Of a DNA stretch of 64,000 nt, positions 48,190 to 56,278 are shown piece by piece. Where the stretch lies: NCBI RefSeq assembly GCF_030056705.1, contig NZ_JASHIC010000022.1:88434-152433 (forward strand), in the 5' to 3' direction. The notes under the pieces are model-generated. The model made no database searches, was not told where the DNA came from, and saw only the letters and a list, made by a program, of their open reading frames with translations. The stretch comes from Flectobacillus longus. Lineage in GTDB: Bacteria > Bacteroidota > Bacteroidia > Cytophagales > Spirosomataceae. Position 1 is the first letter of the stretch. The number at the start of each line of letters is the position of its first letter. The translations under genes were made by a program, and so were the position numbers.

Positions 48190-48861
48190 GGCTACACTTG
48201 CTGACAACACGACGCCCCTTATGTTCCTTCAGGGGACGAAATAGCGATAAACTCCATTGCCTTTGAGGTAGTAGACCTCGATGGCTCAGGTAATGGCAAA
48301 GGTATTGTGAAAGTGCCGATGTTCAAAAACGCTAAACTTGGGGTTGACTTTAAGAACATCAAAGTAGCCAAAGGTGGCTGTGTCGTAACAGGACAGGCAG
48401 AACTATCTCATATCGATGTAGCCTTACTCAGTGAAGAACAGCGCAAAAAGTTGGCAGAAATCTATGCTGCCTACAACCTAGCCTTGACCGTGGCAGACTC
48501 GCTAGCACCAGAGATATCTGAGACGATAAACAACGTTGGAGAGTTTATCCAAAAGCTCAAAAATGACGTAAGTAATTATGTAGGCGGAATACAGGATGCC
48601 AAAAAGATGAAAGCCAACTTTAAGTTTGCCGAAAAGTATGCCGAAACCCTACTGAAAGACCCAACATTACCAGACAGTACACGTCAAAAGCTATCCAATG
48701 CCTACCAAACAGCCCTCGAAACAAAGGACTTTTTCTGCAACGGTACAGATTGTAACACCACAAGCAAAGACGGCAAAGGTCCCAATCTCATAGAAGAACT
48801 TATCTCCCCACTCTGTGAGCAGAACAAAGCCAAGTTGTTGGCGTTGAATGAGGCGTTGGAA
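48190..48861 (+). repeat. 5' homology arm of orphan cassette C1
   Basis: A 5'-truncated copy of the C0 pre-toxin block that starts 16 bp after the C0 terminator. It has TGC-TGA instead of TGC-GGA at 48199-48204 and lacks the 24 bases between two GGRGAC repeats. From the GEFIQKLKNDVSNYVGG codons on it matches C5 and C8 rather than C0. Confidence 0.85.
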
Positions 48862-50157
48862 GGTGCATTAGATGTTGTTATTGAGAATGACAACAACCAA
48901 ATAGAGATAGATAAAACTACAGATAATTTAACCTTGAGTATATGTGAAGAAAAAATAGAAAAAGATAAGATTTATATTCGAACTAATGATAAGTGTAAGC
49001 TTTCTGCACTGCTTATAACTAAGCCTGAGGTTACAAATGTTGATATTGCTGTTGAAATAAAAGGTTCAAATAAAGAGTCTATAAAAAAAACCTTTAATAT
49101 AAAGACAAATGAAAGTCAAGATTTACAACTGGAATCAATGTTTGAAGGAAAATATACTATTTCTTATAAAAAAGATAGCAAAACAATCACAAAATCGTTC
49201 TATTTCAGGAATAAGAAATATGATTTTGCATGTACTATTTGTGGAAGAGATTTAACTATAACGGATGAAAATTTTAGTATTTTTTTTCCAAATAGCAAAA
49301 TATATAGAGAAAACCCAGAAGTTTTAGAATATTTTAATGACGCTCTAAAAAAAGCACAATTCAATACTTGCTATCGTCATGCGCATTTCTTCTCGCAATG
49401 CTTTGTAGAGAGTGCTGGATTTAATGCAAGCGCTGAAGGTTCGAAATATGGTATTGATAATTTGTTAGAAACATTCAACAGAAATGCGAATATTGACGGG
49501 TCTAAAGACCACTGGTATAAACAAACATTCTGGGATGATAAGGACTATCTAAACTATGTTTTGATGAGAGTTTATGAAACTGTAGCAATAGGAGAACAAG
49601 GAACAAAAATCCCTAAAAGTAACGGTTATCGTACCTTCAAATTTTTTAAGAGTATATCAGATACCGTAAGAGTTGTTGTCGCATATGACAATATGCCTAA
49701 AAAGGGTACATATAAATCTGTAAGTTTCACAAAGGATAAACAAAAAATAAACAAACAGAATGTCATGAATGTAGCATATGCTAATAAGCTTGGTAATGGG
49801 GATTCGAAAAGTGGAGATGGTTATCGATACAGGGGGCGAGGAGCAATTCAGATTACGGGAAAATCAGTGTATTATGGCGTTGGATCAAAATGTAATGAAT
49901 TATTTGGAACTAATTATGACTTTACATCCAACCCTGATATAGTCACAGAACCCATAACGACTGTTCAATCTGCTGTAGCATATTTCATCTGGAAGGGGAA
50001 AGATATTGGTAAAAACATTTTAGAAATCATGGATAAAGATAATTCATTCAATGTAACTAAAGTTGTTAATTCTGCTGGCCTCGAAAAAGAAACTCGAAAC
50101 CGTAAGTATAAAGATTTTTTAAGTAGTATTTATTTTGATTGTAAACCCAAAAAATGA
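48307..50157 (+). CDS. Orphan toxin cassette C1: pre-toxin block with GH19 lysozyme/chitinase domain
   Basis: The frame is open from about 48205 but has no credible start codon; GTG 48307 and ATG 48316 lie within the conserved block, so this is probably silent. It encodes the shared pre-toxin block, the GEFIQKLKNDVSNYVGG block, a short beta-rich linker, and a C-terminal GH19 domain of about 290 residues. GH19 evidence is the catalytic segment HAHFFSQCFVESAGF, then YRYRGRGAIQITGKSVYYG and the closing helical AVAYFIWKGKDIG. GH19 enzymes cut chitin or peptidoglycan glycan strands. Its stop overlaps the next ATG (ATGA). Confidence 0.78.
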   Translation: MKVPMFKNAKLGVDFKNIKVAKGGCVVTGQAELSHIDVALLSEEQRKKLAEIYAAYNLALTVADSLAPEISETINNVGEFIQKLKNDVSNYVGGIQDAKKMKANFKFAEKYAETLLKDPTLPDSTRQKLSNAYQTALETKDFFCNGTDCNTTSKDGKGPNLIEELISPLCEQNKAKLLALNEALEGALDVVIENDNNQIEIDKTTDNLTLSICEEKIEKDKIYIRTNDKCKLSALLITKPEVTNVDIAVEIKGSNKESIKKTFNIKTNESQDLQLESMFEGKYTISYKKDSKTITKSFYFRNKKYDFACTICGRDLTITDENFSIFFPNSKIYRENPEVLEYFNDALKKAQFNTCYRHAHFFSQCFVESAGFNASAEGSKYGIDNLLETFNRNANIDGSKDHWYKQTFWDDKDYLNYVLMRVYETVAIGEQGTKIPKSNGYRTFKFFKSISDTVRVVVAYDNMPKKGTYKSVSFTKDKQKINKQNVMNVAYANKLGNGDSKSGDGYRYRGRGAIQITGKSVYYGVGSKCNELFGTNYDFTSNPDIVTEPITTVQSAVAYFIWKGKDIGKNILEIMDKDNSFNVTKVVNSAGLEKETRNRKYKDFLSSIYFDCKPKK

Positions 50158-50804
50158 TGAAAAAAATGTTTTTTATGGTAGTTTTTACAATGCAGTTCTA
50201 TTGTATCATTGCTCAACAACAAAATACTCAAATTTGTAATCAGTTTACAAAATTGAGTGAAAAATATAAGATGATGATTCCTAAAGATTTTTGTATGCCG
50301 AACGGATATTTATGCTATTATTTTATCAATGACCGTGATCTAACGTCTGATGGGAAAAATGATTTAGTTATTCATTGGCAAAAATTAAATATGAAAGATG
50401 GAGATACAACCTTTGTAACCATATATCAGAGAATTAATGATTCCACTCTTATACACAAAGCCACATTATCCAATTTATATCCCTTATATTTCAAGGAATA
50501 TGTTTTGGAGTATGCCCCCCCTAAAGATTTAGAAAACATTTTTTCCAAGTTGGCTGAAAATGCACAAAGATTCAAAGTAGAATTTAGAAAAAATGAGATA
50601 TGGATTGAGCTATTTACAGAAGCGCAAGCAGGGGTTGATCTCTTTTTTAAATATGATACCAACAAGAAAAACTGGTATTTAATCAAAGAGGTATATTGGT
50701 TTGGTGATAATTTAAGGATGGAAAGAAAAATTCGTGAAACAAAAACTATAAAAAATGGGATGTCTATTCAGCAATTCAATATGTTTGACTACTTAGACGA
50801 TTGA
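50154..50804 (+). CDS. Exported candidate immunity protein of cassette C1
   Basis: A 216-aa protein translationally coupled to the C1 toxin by a 4-bp overlap. The signal peptide (MMKKMFFMVVFTMQFYCIIA) places it in the periplasm, which fits a GH19 cell-wall-cleaving toxin. The body (PKDFCMPNGYLCYYFINDRD, LTSDGKNDLVIHW) has an FG-GAP or VCBS-like calcium-loop flavour, similar to the start of the C5 immunity protein. It lacks the SH3 tail seen in the other exported immunity proteins. The immunity role is inferred from position. Confidence 0.62.
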   Translation: MMKKMFFMVVFTMQFYCIIAQQQNTQICNQFTKLSEKYKMMIPKDFCMPNGYLCYYFINDRDLTSDGKNDLVIHWQKLNMKDGDTTFVTIYQRINDSTLIHKATLSNLYPLYFKEYVLEYAPPKDLENIFSKLAENAQRFKVEFRKNEIWIELFTEAQAGVDLFFKYDTNKKNWYLIKEVYWFGDNLRMERKIRETKTIKNGMSIQQFNMFDYLDD

Positions 50805-50849
50805 GTAAAAGTGCTACACAAGAATTATTTAAACAAAAATACAAGTAAA

Positions 50850-51548
50850 ATGAGAGAAAAAAATATCTCAATCGCCCTACTTACCATCATGGTTTATGAA
50901 GCCATTGCACAGTTACCGCTTCTAAATACAAGTGGTGGAGCGGACATTCTATCAGAGGCGCTTATGGAAATTTTTGTGTATGTGCATTTTTTTGCATTAC
51001 TCGTCATTTTTATAGTTAGTGTACTTCGTAGAAAGCTAAATAAAGGGATCTTGATTCAATTATTATTTGTTCTCTCTATATTAGTAGGAATGTTTATTTG
51101 GAATAGAATACAATGGTATCGGCTACCTAAGCAAGAGCGAGACAAACTCTTGGAGTATGAAAAAGAACAAAAAAATGCTTTGTATAATGTTGGATGTGAC
51201 AATGGAAAACTATGCTTTCAGAACCATAAAGGAGAAATAGTTATACCCTGTATATACGATGCTGGAAAGCCTTTTGTAGATGATACAATTACTTGTGTTG
51301 CAATAAAAGGTAAATGGGGGTATATTAATAGAACAGGAAAAACATTGATACCATTTCAATTCGATGACGCTGATAATTTTTATGAGGGGCTTGCGGCAGT
51401 AAAGCAAGATAATTTGTGGGGTTTTATCAATCTAAAAGGTAAATGGGTGATAGCCCCAAAGTATGAAAAAATAATACAGCCATTTCAAAATGGTAAAGCA
51501 CTTGTTCAAATCAAGGACGATACTATAAAAATAAATTACCCTCGGTAA
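50850..51548 (+). CDS. WG-repeat membrane protein, second gene of cassette C1
   Basis: A 232-aa protein; ATG 50850 is preferred over a start at 50811 because it begins the hydrophobic N-terminus. It has about three transmembrane segments in residues 1-90, then WG/KWG repeats (KGKWGYINRTGKTLIPFQFD, NLWGFINLKGKWVIAPKYE). WG-repeat proteins are common in Bacteroidota and occur beside toxins as immunity proteins. It could be an additional immunity gene, or a leftover from an earlier cassette whose toxin was lost. It is followed by a type-A terminator. Confidence 0.6.
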   Translation: MREKNISIALLTIMVYEAIAQLPLLNTSGGADILSEALMEIFVYVHFFALLVIFIVSVLRRKLNKGILIQLLFVLSILVGMFIWNRIQWYRLPKQERDKLLEYEKEQKNALYNVGCDNGKLCFQNHKGEIVIPCIYDAGKPFVDDTITCVAIKGKWGYINRTGKTLIPFQFDDADNFYEGLAAVKQDNLWGFINLKGKWVIAPKYEKIIQPFQNGKALVQIKDDTIKINYPR

Positions 51549-51573
51549 TGGGTAATGTTACAAAAGTGTTGGT

Positions 51574-51600
51574 ACCCTTAACTCTTAGCGAGTTAAGGGT
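51574..51600 (+). terminator. Type-A terminator after cassette C1
   Basis: The same hairpin as at 48148-48174 (arms ACCCTTAACTC/GAGTTAAGGGT), again preceded by a TAATGTTACAA-type flank. Cassette C2 begins 16 bp later. Confidence 0.9.
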
Positions 51601-51615
51601 ATTTTTATAAACATT

Positions 51616-51917
51616 GGCTACATCTGTGGACAGCATGACGCACCTTCAGGAGACATTATCCAAATAAAAGCAGGGGACGAAATAGCGATAAACTCCATTG
51701 CTTTTGAAGTAGTAGACCTAGATGGCTCTGGTAATGGCAAAGGTATTGTGAAGGTGCCTATGTTCAACAATGCCAAATTAGGCGTTGAGTTTAAGAACAT
51801 CAAAGTAGCCAAAGGTGGCTGTGTCGTAACAGGACAGGCAGAACTATCTCATATCGATGTAGCCTTACTCAGCGAAGAACAACGCAGAAAGCTAGCAGAA
51901 ATCTATGCTGCCTACAA
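51616..51917 (+). repeat. 5' homology arm of cassette C2
   Basis: A copy of the C0 pre-toxin block starting at the same GGCTACA position as C1, with a 9-base in-frame deletion (second CCTTCA repeat). Homology stops at the AEIYAAYN codons, after which C2 has its own middle region. Confidence 0.85.
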
Positions 51918-53739
51918 TACTGTACTCAACATAGCAGATGCACTTGCACCCGAAATTGCTGGCGTAATCAATAGCCTAAACGATCGTTTATCTGCTATCA
52001 AAGCAAAAAAGGACGCAACAAAGAAATTACTATCTGAGAGTGATTTGAGTAAGCTTCCTCAAATACTTGATAATTGTAGAGATATTTCCTCACAAAGTCA
52101 AGTCGTACAAGATAGCCTTGAAAAAGCAATATGTGATATAAAATCAGGCAAACTCAAAGCCCAGCTAAGCAAATTGGAGGAAGCACGCGATGCCAACATC
52201 GCCTTCATGAACGAACTTGGACCTGCCTTAGCAAACTGTCAAAACATTCAGTTCGAACCATGGAAAAGTAAACCTTGCAGTGGACCATGCAATTTTGAAT
52301 GGGAACAAGCCTTTAGCTTTGATTCTACCCAGTGTAAAAAAGGTTTACGCAAAGCCCTTAATGTAAAGTGTATCAACTATTATGAAACACCTATAACGGT
52401 ACAGTCGGTACGACGTACAGGATCTCCTTCATGGTTTGCCTATTGCAATCAAGTAGGCTTTAAAGAAAGTCTCTCAACCTTTGCTAGAGATTACTGTGAG
52501 GCGTCTGTAATAACAAACAAGAAATTTGCCAAAACAAAAACAGGCATTGGCAGTGTAAACGCATCTGGTGACTGGGAACCATGTCTTGACGAAGTCCAAC
52601 TAAGTGCCTCTGAACTATCGAGTGTAAAGGAAGAAGCCATAGCAGAAGCTTTAGAAGTAGCCGCCATCCAATGGGCACGCTACACAGCAGGAGAGTATTT
52701 TTCTCCTCAAGTAAGTGATATTGCCATCAGCTTTGTTCCGTTTGTGAATGTAGCCAACGACCTACGCCAACTCCCCTTTAGTTATTACTATTCAGCAACA
52801 GGCATCAGTGATTTAAAGAAAGCAGGGCATTGGACAGGCGTTATAGGTGGACTAGTGATGGATATGCTCGAAACCCGAGGCGCACTCAAGTTTATTGAGA
52901 CAAATCCATCAATCTTGGGCAAGGGCTTTGAGACCTTTAAACGCTATTTCACAGGAATGCAGTCGGTAGGTAAAGCTTTTATTCGCCCAGGTTTACGGAT
53001 AAACAAACAAAGTAGAGCCTATGCGATGATAATTCCATTTCCAACAGTCAACCTAAGCGATAATTTCAAATCAGCACTTGATGAAATCAACAAATTACTT
53101 TATGAAGGCAAACTTGATGGAAACCTAGTGAAATTAACAGGAGGCGTTGATAGTCAGGGTAATCTATTGGGAGAAATCGAGATTTCCAACCAAAAAGTAA
53201 CCGTACTTCTCAGCGAAGATGAAGCCAAATTGATTAAATTTGCTCAAGAAGGAGTGAATCCTGCTGGAGATGAACTTACAACTCTTCTGTTAAACAGCGG
53301 TGAAGACTTTACTGTACTCACAAATGCAAGGAAATTGCCAGGGGTTTCTACTGGAGCTGGTAAAGATATAACAGGTACTTGGTTAAGAGGTTCGGAAATG
53401 AATGCTGGATTGTTTCCTAAGTCAGTTGCAGATAAATTAAGAGGTAGAACATTTAATACTTTTGATGATTTTAGGAGTGCTTTTTGGAAAGAAGTAACTA
53501 ATGACCCAAACCTATTAAAGCAATTTTCTCCAAAGGATATTGCAATTATGAAAAACGGATATGCACCAGCAGTTTTAGAATCACAAAGAATTGGGGGAAA
53601 TATAAAATATGTCTTGCATCACAAAACTCCTATAAATAGAGGCGGTGCTGTTTATGACGTAGATAATTTATACATAGTTACCCCAAAATATCACAAAGAA
53701 ATTTTAGACCCAGCTTATCATTTTGGATATGGCTATTAA
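51748..53739 (+). CDS. Orphan toxin cassette C2: colicin E9-like HNH DNase
   Basis: The frame is open from the cassette start but has only internal GTG/ATG codons. After the pre-toxin block comes a 350-residue middle region with Cys pairs and a helical pre-toxin segment. Then comes EIEISNQKVTVLLSEDEAKL, which is reused in C3 and C4. The last 140 residues match the colicin/pyocin DNase domain: ADKLRGRTFNTFDDFRSAFW corresponds to colicin E9 SFDDFRKAVWEEV, and LHHKTPINRGGAVYD with VVTPKRH-like YIVTPKYHKEI forms the H-N-H metal site. It should cut DNA in the target cytoplasm. An Im9-like gene follows 12 bp later. Confidence 0.88.
   Translation: MKVPMFNNAKLGVEFKNIKVAKGGCVVTGQAELSHIDVALLSEEQRRKLAEIYAAYNTVLNIADALAPEIAGVINSLNDRLSAIKAKKDATKKLLSESDLSKLPQILDNCRDISSQSQVVQDSLEKAICDIKSGKLKAQLSKLEEARDANIAFMNELGPALANCQNIQFEPWKSKPCSGPCNFEWEQAFSFDSTQCKKGLRKALNVKCINYYETPITVQSVRRTGSPSWFAYCNQVGFKESLSTFARDYCEASVITNKKFAKTKTGIGSVNASGDWEPCLDEVQLSASELSSVKEEAIAEALEVAAIQWARYTAGEYFSPQVSDIAISFVPFVNVANDLRQLPFSYYYSATGISDLKKAGHWTGVIGGLVMDMLETRGALKFIETNPSILGKGFETFKRYFTGMQSVGKAFIRPGLRINKQSRAYAMIIPFPTVNLSDNFKSALDEINKLLYEGKLDGNLVKLTGGVDSQGNLLGEIEISNQKVTVLLSEDEAKLIKFAQEGVNPAGDELTTLLLNSGEDFTVLTNARKLPGVSTGAGKDITGTWLRGSEMNAGLFPKSVADKLRGRTFNTFDDFRSAFWKEVTNDPNLLKQFSPKDIAIMKNGYAPAVLESQRIGGNIKYVLHHKTPINRGGAVYDVDNLYIVTPKYHKEILDPAYHFGYGY
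53158..53253 (+). repeat. Late homology arm in C2, parent copy of the starts of C3 and C4
   Basis: The 96 bp just before the DNase domain recur at 54098-54194 and 55075-55170 with only a few mismatches. The block ends at the LIKFAQEG codons, which mark the toxin-domain boundary. Confidence 0.88.
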
Positions 53740-53751
53740 AATCTTACCATT

Positions 53752-53994
53752 ATGGCAATGACAAGAGAAGAATTGATAAAATTAGGAAATTTGATTTTAG
53801 ATTTTGAAGGAACAGAAGAAGAACACACCGAGTTACTCTTATTGTTTGATAATAATGTTCCTCATCCACAAGGTTCAACTTTATTTTTTTATCCCGAAAA
53901 TTATAATGCGAGGAAGGATGATAGGTCACAATACAATCCTTCAGTTGAGGAAGTTGTAGATAAAGCATTAAGTTATAAGTCAATACATTTATAA
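53752..53994 (+). CDS. Im9-like (colicin E/pyocin) immunity protein of C2
   Basis: An 80-aa cytosolic protein with no signal peptide. It has the four-helix colicin-immunity pattern: acidic helix 2 (FEGTEEEHTELLLLFDN) followed by the signature PHPQGSTLFFYPE, which parallels EHPSGSDLIYYP of Im9 including the conserved GS and YP residues, then DRSQYNPSVEEVVDKA. These proteins bind the DNase exosite tightly and block DNA access. It lies directly after the HNH toxin, as in colicin operons, and its cytosolic location fits a DNase partner. Confidence 0.88.
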   Translation: MAMTREELIKLGNLILDFEGTEEEHTELLLLFDNNVPHPQGSTLFFYPENYNARKDDRSQYNPSVEEVVDKALSYKSIHL

Positions 53995-54033
53995 ATTAGT
54001 AAAAATCTCAGTAATGCTATAGAAGCTTTGGTG

Positions 54034-54056
54034 CCCTTGACGTGAATAGTCAAGGG
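54034..54056 (+). terminator. Type-B terminator after cassette C2
   Basis: Arms CCCTTGAC and GTCAAGGG with a 7-base loop, then TTTTATATTTATTACC. Related hairpins follow C3 and C4. Confidence 0.82.
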
Positions 54057-54097
54057 TTTTATATTTATTACCGCTTGTACTAGAAGTACATTAGAGA

Positions 54098-54646
54098 TAA
54101 TCTATTGGGAGAAATCGAGATTTCCAACCAAAAAGTAACCGTACTTCTCAGCGAGGATGAAGCCAAATTGATTAAATTTGCTCAAGAAGGGGTGCAAGGG
54201 GATGTTGGGACATACACTACAAAAATAAAATGGGGAATAATTAATGTTGATGCCAGACCATTTGGAAATAAAGGTTTTTGGGGGAAAAGAATTGCCCAAA
54301 ATGACTCAAGAGTTGATGTCTTTGAGCTAAAAGTAAACCCTAATAATGAAAGCTTCTATGTAGAGCATCCAAATGGAGGTTTGTTCAATTCGAAAATCTC
54401 AATTTGGATGCATTGCAAGATGGCAAAATGGTATTACAACCTAGTAATTCAATGTATAGAGTTTATGATAAGCCTGAATTTTTAAGGCAAAAAGTTTTAG
54501 ATGAGGCAATAAGACAGACCCAAGCAGCCAATGCAAAAGGATTAAAAGTTGAATGGTTAGTTTCAGACCAAACAACTGTGAAACAGCTCACACAGTTTTT
54601 TACTGAGAAAAATGTAAACGTATTAGTTAAATATTTAGCAGAATGA
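54098..54646 (+). pseudogene. Orphan toxin cassette C3, frameshifted; nuclease-like toxin domain
   Basis: The cassette opens with the 96-bp late arm of C2 (EIEISNQKVTVLLSEDEAKL) and has no start of its own. The unique domain reads KIKWGIINVDARPFGNKGFW to VEHPNGGL and then leaves frame near 54385. One base shifted, it continues as QFENLNLDALQDGKMV, YRVYDKPEFLRQKVLDEAI and ends VNVLVKYLAE at 54646. The C-terminal part resembles restriction-endonuclease-fold toxins (Tox-REase type), but I am not certain of the family. The frameshift inactivates the toxin domain, while the immunity gene is intact. Confidence 0.7.
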
Positions 54647-54993
54647 AATTGATAGACAACTCTCTTTTTGATAAAATTATTTTAGAATCTTTGTTTGAAA
54701 ATGTTGATGAATCATTATTAGTAAATCCGTCATTTTCTGATGATTTTAAAAAATATTTATTAATTGAAAGATACCCATCCAAATTTAGAGATGCCGTTCC
54801 ATTACAGCTTTACTACAACAAATACTACTATTTTTTGAAATTTCTTGTGAAATACAAAAAACTAGTTGGGTTTGATGAAGGGTTAGAACAACAAGAGTTT
54901 AAAATTTTAGAAGAGGGTGAAATTTACCCAGATATTGATTGGGGTGAAATTGAAAGTATCTCAAATGAAATTAAAAACAGTGAAGTTGAGTGA
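54643..54993 (+). CDS. Cytosolic candidate immunity protein of C3
   Basis: A 116-aa acidic protein without signal peptide, overlapping the toxin stop by 4 bp (ATGA). It has a helical N-terminal part (SLFDKIILESLFENVDESLL) and a Glu-rich C-terminus (DWGEIESISNEIKNSEVE). The family is not recognised. Immunity is inferred from size, acidity, coupling to the upstream toxin and cytosolic location. Confidence 0.6.
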   Translation: MKLIDNSLFDKIILESLFENVDESLLVNPSFSDDFKKYLLIERYPSKFRDAVPLQLYYNKYYYFLKFLVKYKKLVGFDEGLEQQEFKILEEGEIYPDIDWGEIESISNEIKNSEVE

Positions 54994-55010
54994 GATTATA
55001 GAAGTTTTAG

Positions 55011-55037
55011 AACCCTTGACTTTTATAGTCAAGGGTT
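55011..55037 (+). terminator. Type-B terminator after cassette C3
   Basis: Arms AACCCTTGAC and GTCAAGGGTT, 7-base loop, then TTGTATTTATTACCGC, closely matching the terminators at 54034 and 56191. Confidence 0.85.
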
Positions 55038-55074
55038 TTGTATTTATTACCGCTTGTACTAGAAATACACCAAA

Positions 55075-55170
55075 GGTAATCTATTAGGAGAAATCGAGAT
55101 TTCCAACCAAAAAGTAACCGTACTTCTCAGCGAAGATGAAGCCAAATTGATTAAATTTGCTCAAGAAGGG
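55075..55170 (+). repeat. Homology arm at the start of cassette C4
   Basis: The third copy of the 96-bp late arm of C2 (GGTAATCTATTxGGAGAAAT and onward). The spacer just upstream (TATTTATTACCGCTTGTACT) is also shared with the one before C3. Confidence 0.87.
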
Positions 55171-55704
55171 GGGAGTGTAGATGTAGCTATAGATGTTGCA
55201 AAGGTTACCGAGAAGCAACTTGATAATATTTTTGCAGAGCTTCAAAACAGCCCGCCTTATAAATACACACCAAACACATTAGAGCATAAAGCCGAAAGAC
55301 GGGCACAGTATAAAGAAAGGATGGGTGATAATGCTAAAGATTATTCCGCTTGGAGTAATACTTACAATGCTAACATGACCAAAGCAAGAAATGCACATCA
55401 GGCTGCAGATGATGTAATGGCTTCTATTGGTTGGGGGCGAAGAGAAGTTACTGTACAGGCAGGCTCATACACAAGAAGAATGGATATTGCTGATATCAAT
55501 CTTAAAAAAGGCGTTGAAATTAAATCTTATGAAACTGGTACTGTATATGCTACCCAAGCGATTATAGGCGAATTAAATGCAGATAAGTTTTTAGTAGAAA
55601 TGCAAAGCTGGCAGATCGAATGGGTATTTAAAGGCTGTGAGCCAAGTCAACCGCTTCGTACATTATTAGAACAATCAGGTATTACAATAAAATTAGTTCC
55701 ATAA
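55147..55704 (+). CDS. Orphan toxin cassette C4: predicted PD-(D/E)xK-type nuclease toxin
   Basis: The frame is open from about 55053, with no credible start codon (the TTG at 55147 is internal to the arm). After the shared LIKFAQEGG the 180-residue domain contains YTRRMDIADINLKKGVEIKS. The spaced Asp and EIK there match a restriction-endonuclease-fold active site, and the domain ends LRTLLEQSGITIKLVP. An upstream helix (EHKAERRAQYKERMGDNAKD) may bind nucleic acid. Unlike C3, the toxin frame is intact, so it would become active if joined to the C0 or C2 coding sequence. The family call is moderate. Confidence 0.68.
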   Translation: MIKFAQEGGSVDVAIDVAKVTEKQLDNIFAELQNSPPYKYTPNTLEHKAERRAQYKERMGDNAKDYSAWSNTYNANMTKARNAHQAADDVMASIGWGRREVTVQAGSYTRRMDIADINLKKGVEIKSYETGTVYATQAIIGELNADKFLVEMQSWQIEWVFKGCEPSQPLRTLLEQSGITIKLVP

Positions 55705-55705
55705 A

Positions 55706-56140
55706 ATGAAAAGTAAACAAGAATTAGAAGATGGTTATCATTGGTGGATTACCTGTATTCCAGATAAGATTGATAGGCTTGAAGAGTTACTACCCAAAGA
55801 ATTATATTCAACAATGGATTATACTATTTCTTCGCTAGATATCTTAGAAAAGTTTTTACTTGAAAGATTTACAATTCAGGACATGATAAATGAATCTGAA
55901 TTGAGGGATTGTTTAGCCTGTTACTTAGGCGTAGTATATGAGAAAAATATTTCACAAGCAAGATGGTATGTCGAACTTGAAAATGAGAAGGATGCTTTTT
56001 ATGGAGTTCCTATTTTGCGAGTTCCCAATAAACTAACTTTTGAACCGCATTCGTATATTACTACGTTGTTAGACCGAAAAAAAGGCAATTTACTATCGAC
56101 AATCATTGAAAGACATAAAAAGTATCTAGATGAAAATTGA
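55706..56140 (+). CDS. Cytosolic candidate immunity protein of C4
   Basis: A 144-aa protein without signal peptide, starting 1 bp after the C4 toxin stop. It is helical and acidic (DKIDRLEELLPKELYSTMDY, SALDILEKFLLERF-like SLDILEKFLLERF) with a central ACYLGVVYEKNISQARWYVE. It has an Imm/SMI1-like feel but I cannot assign a family. Position and a cytosolic location fit immunity to a nuclease. Confidence 0.6.
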   Translation: MKSKQELEDGYHWWITCIPDKIDRLEELLPKELYSTMDYTISSLDILEKFLLERFTIQDMINESELRDCLACYLGVVYEKNISQARWYVELENEKDAFYGVPILRVPNKLTFEPHSYITTLLDRKKGNLLSTIIERHKKYLDEN

Positions 56141-56190
56141 TGCTAGAAACCTTAGTGAAGGGTAGATAGTAAAATTACAGAAGTGTTTGT

Positions 56191-56216
56191 ACCCTTGACT
56201 ATAAATAGTCAAGGGT
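56191..56216 (+). terminator. Type-B terminator after cassette C4
   Basis: Twelve-base arms (ACCCTTGACTAT/ATAGTCAAGGGT) with a 2-base AA turn, which opens to a larger loop in practice, followed by TTTGTATTTATTACC. Confidence 0.85.
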
Positions 56217-56278
56217 TTTGTATTTATTACCTTCTTTTGGTTGCTTGTATTAGAAAAGCACTGCAAGTAATCTATTGA

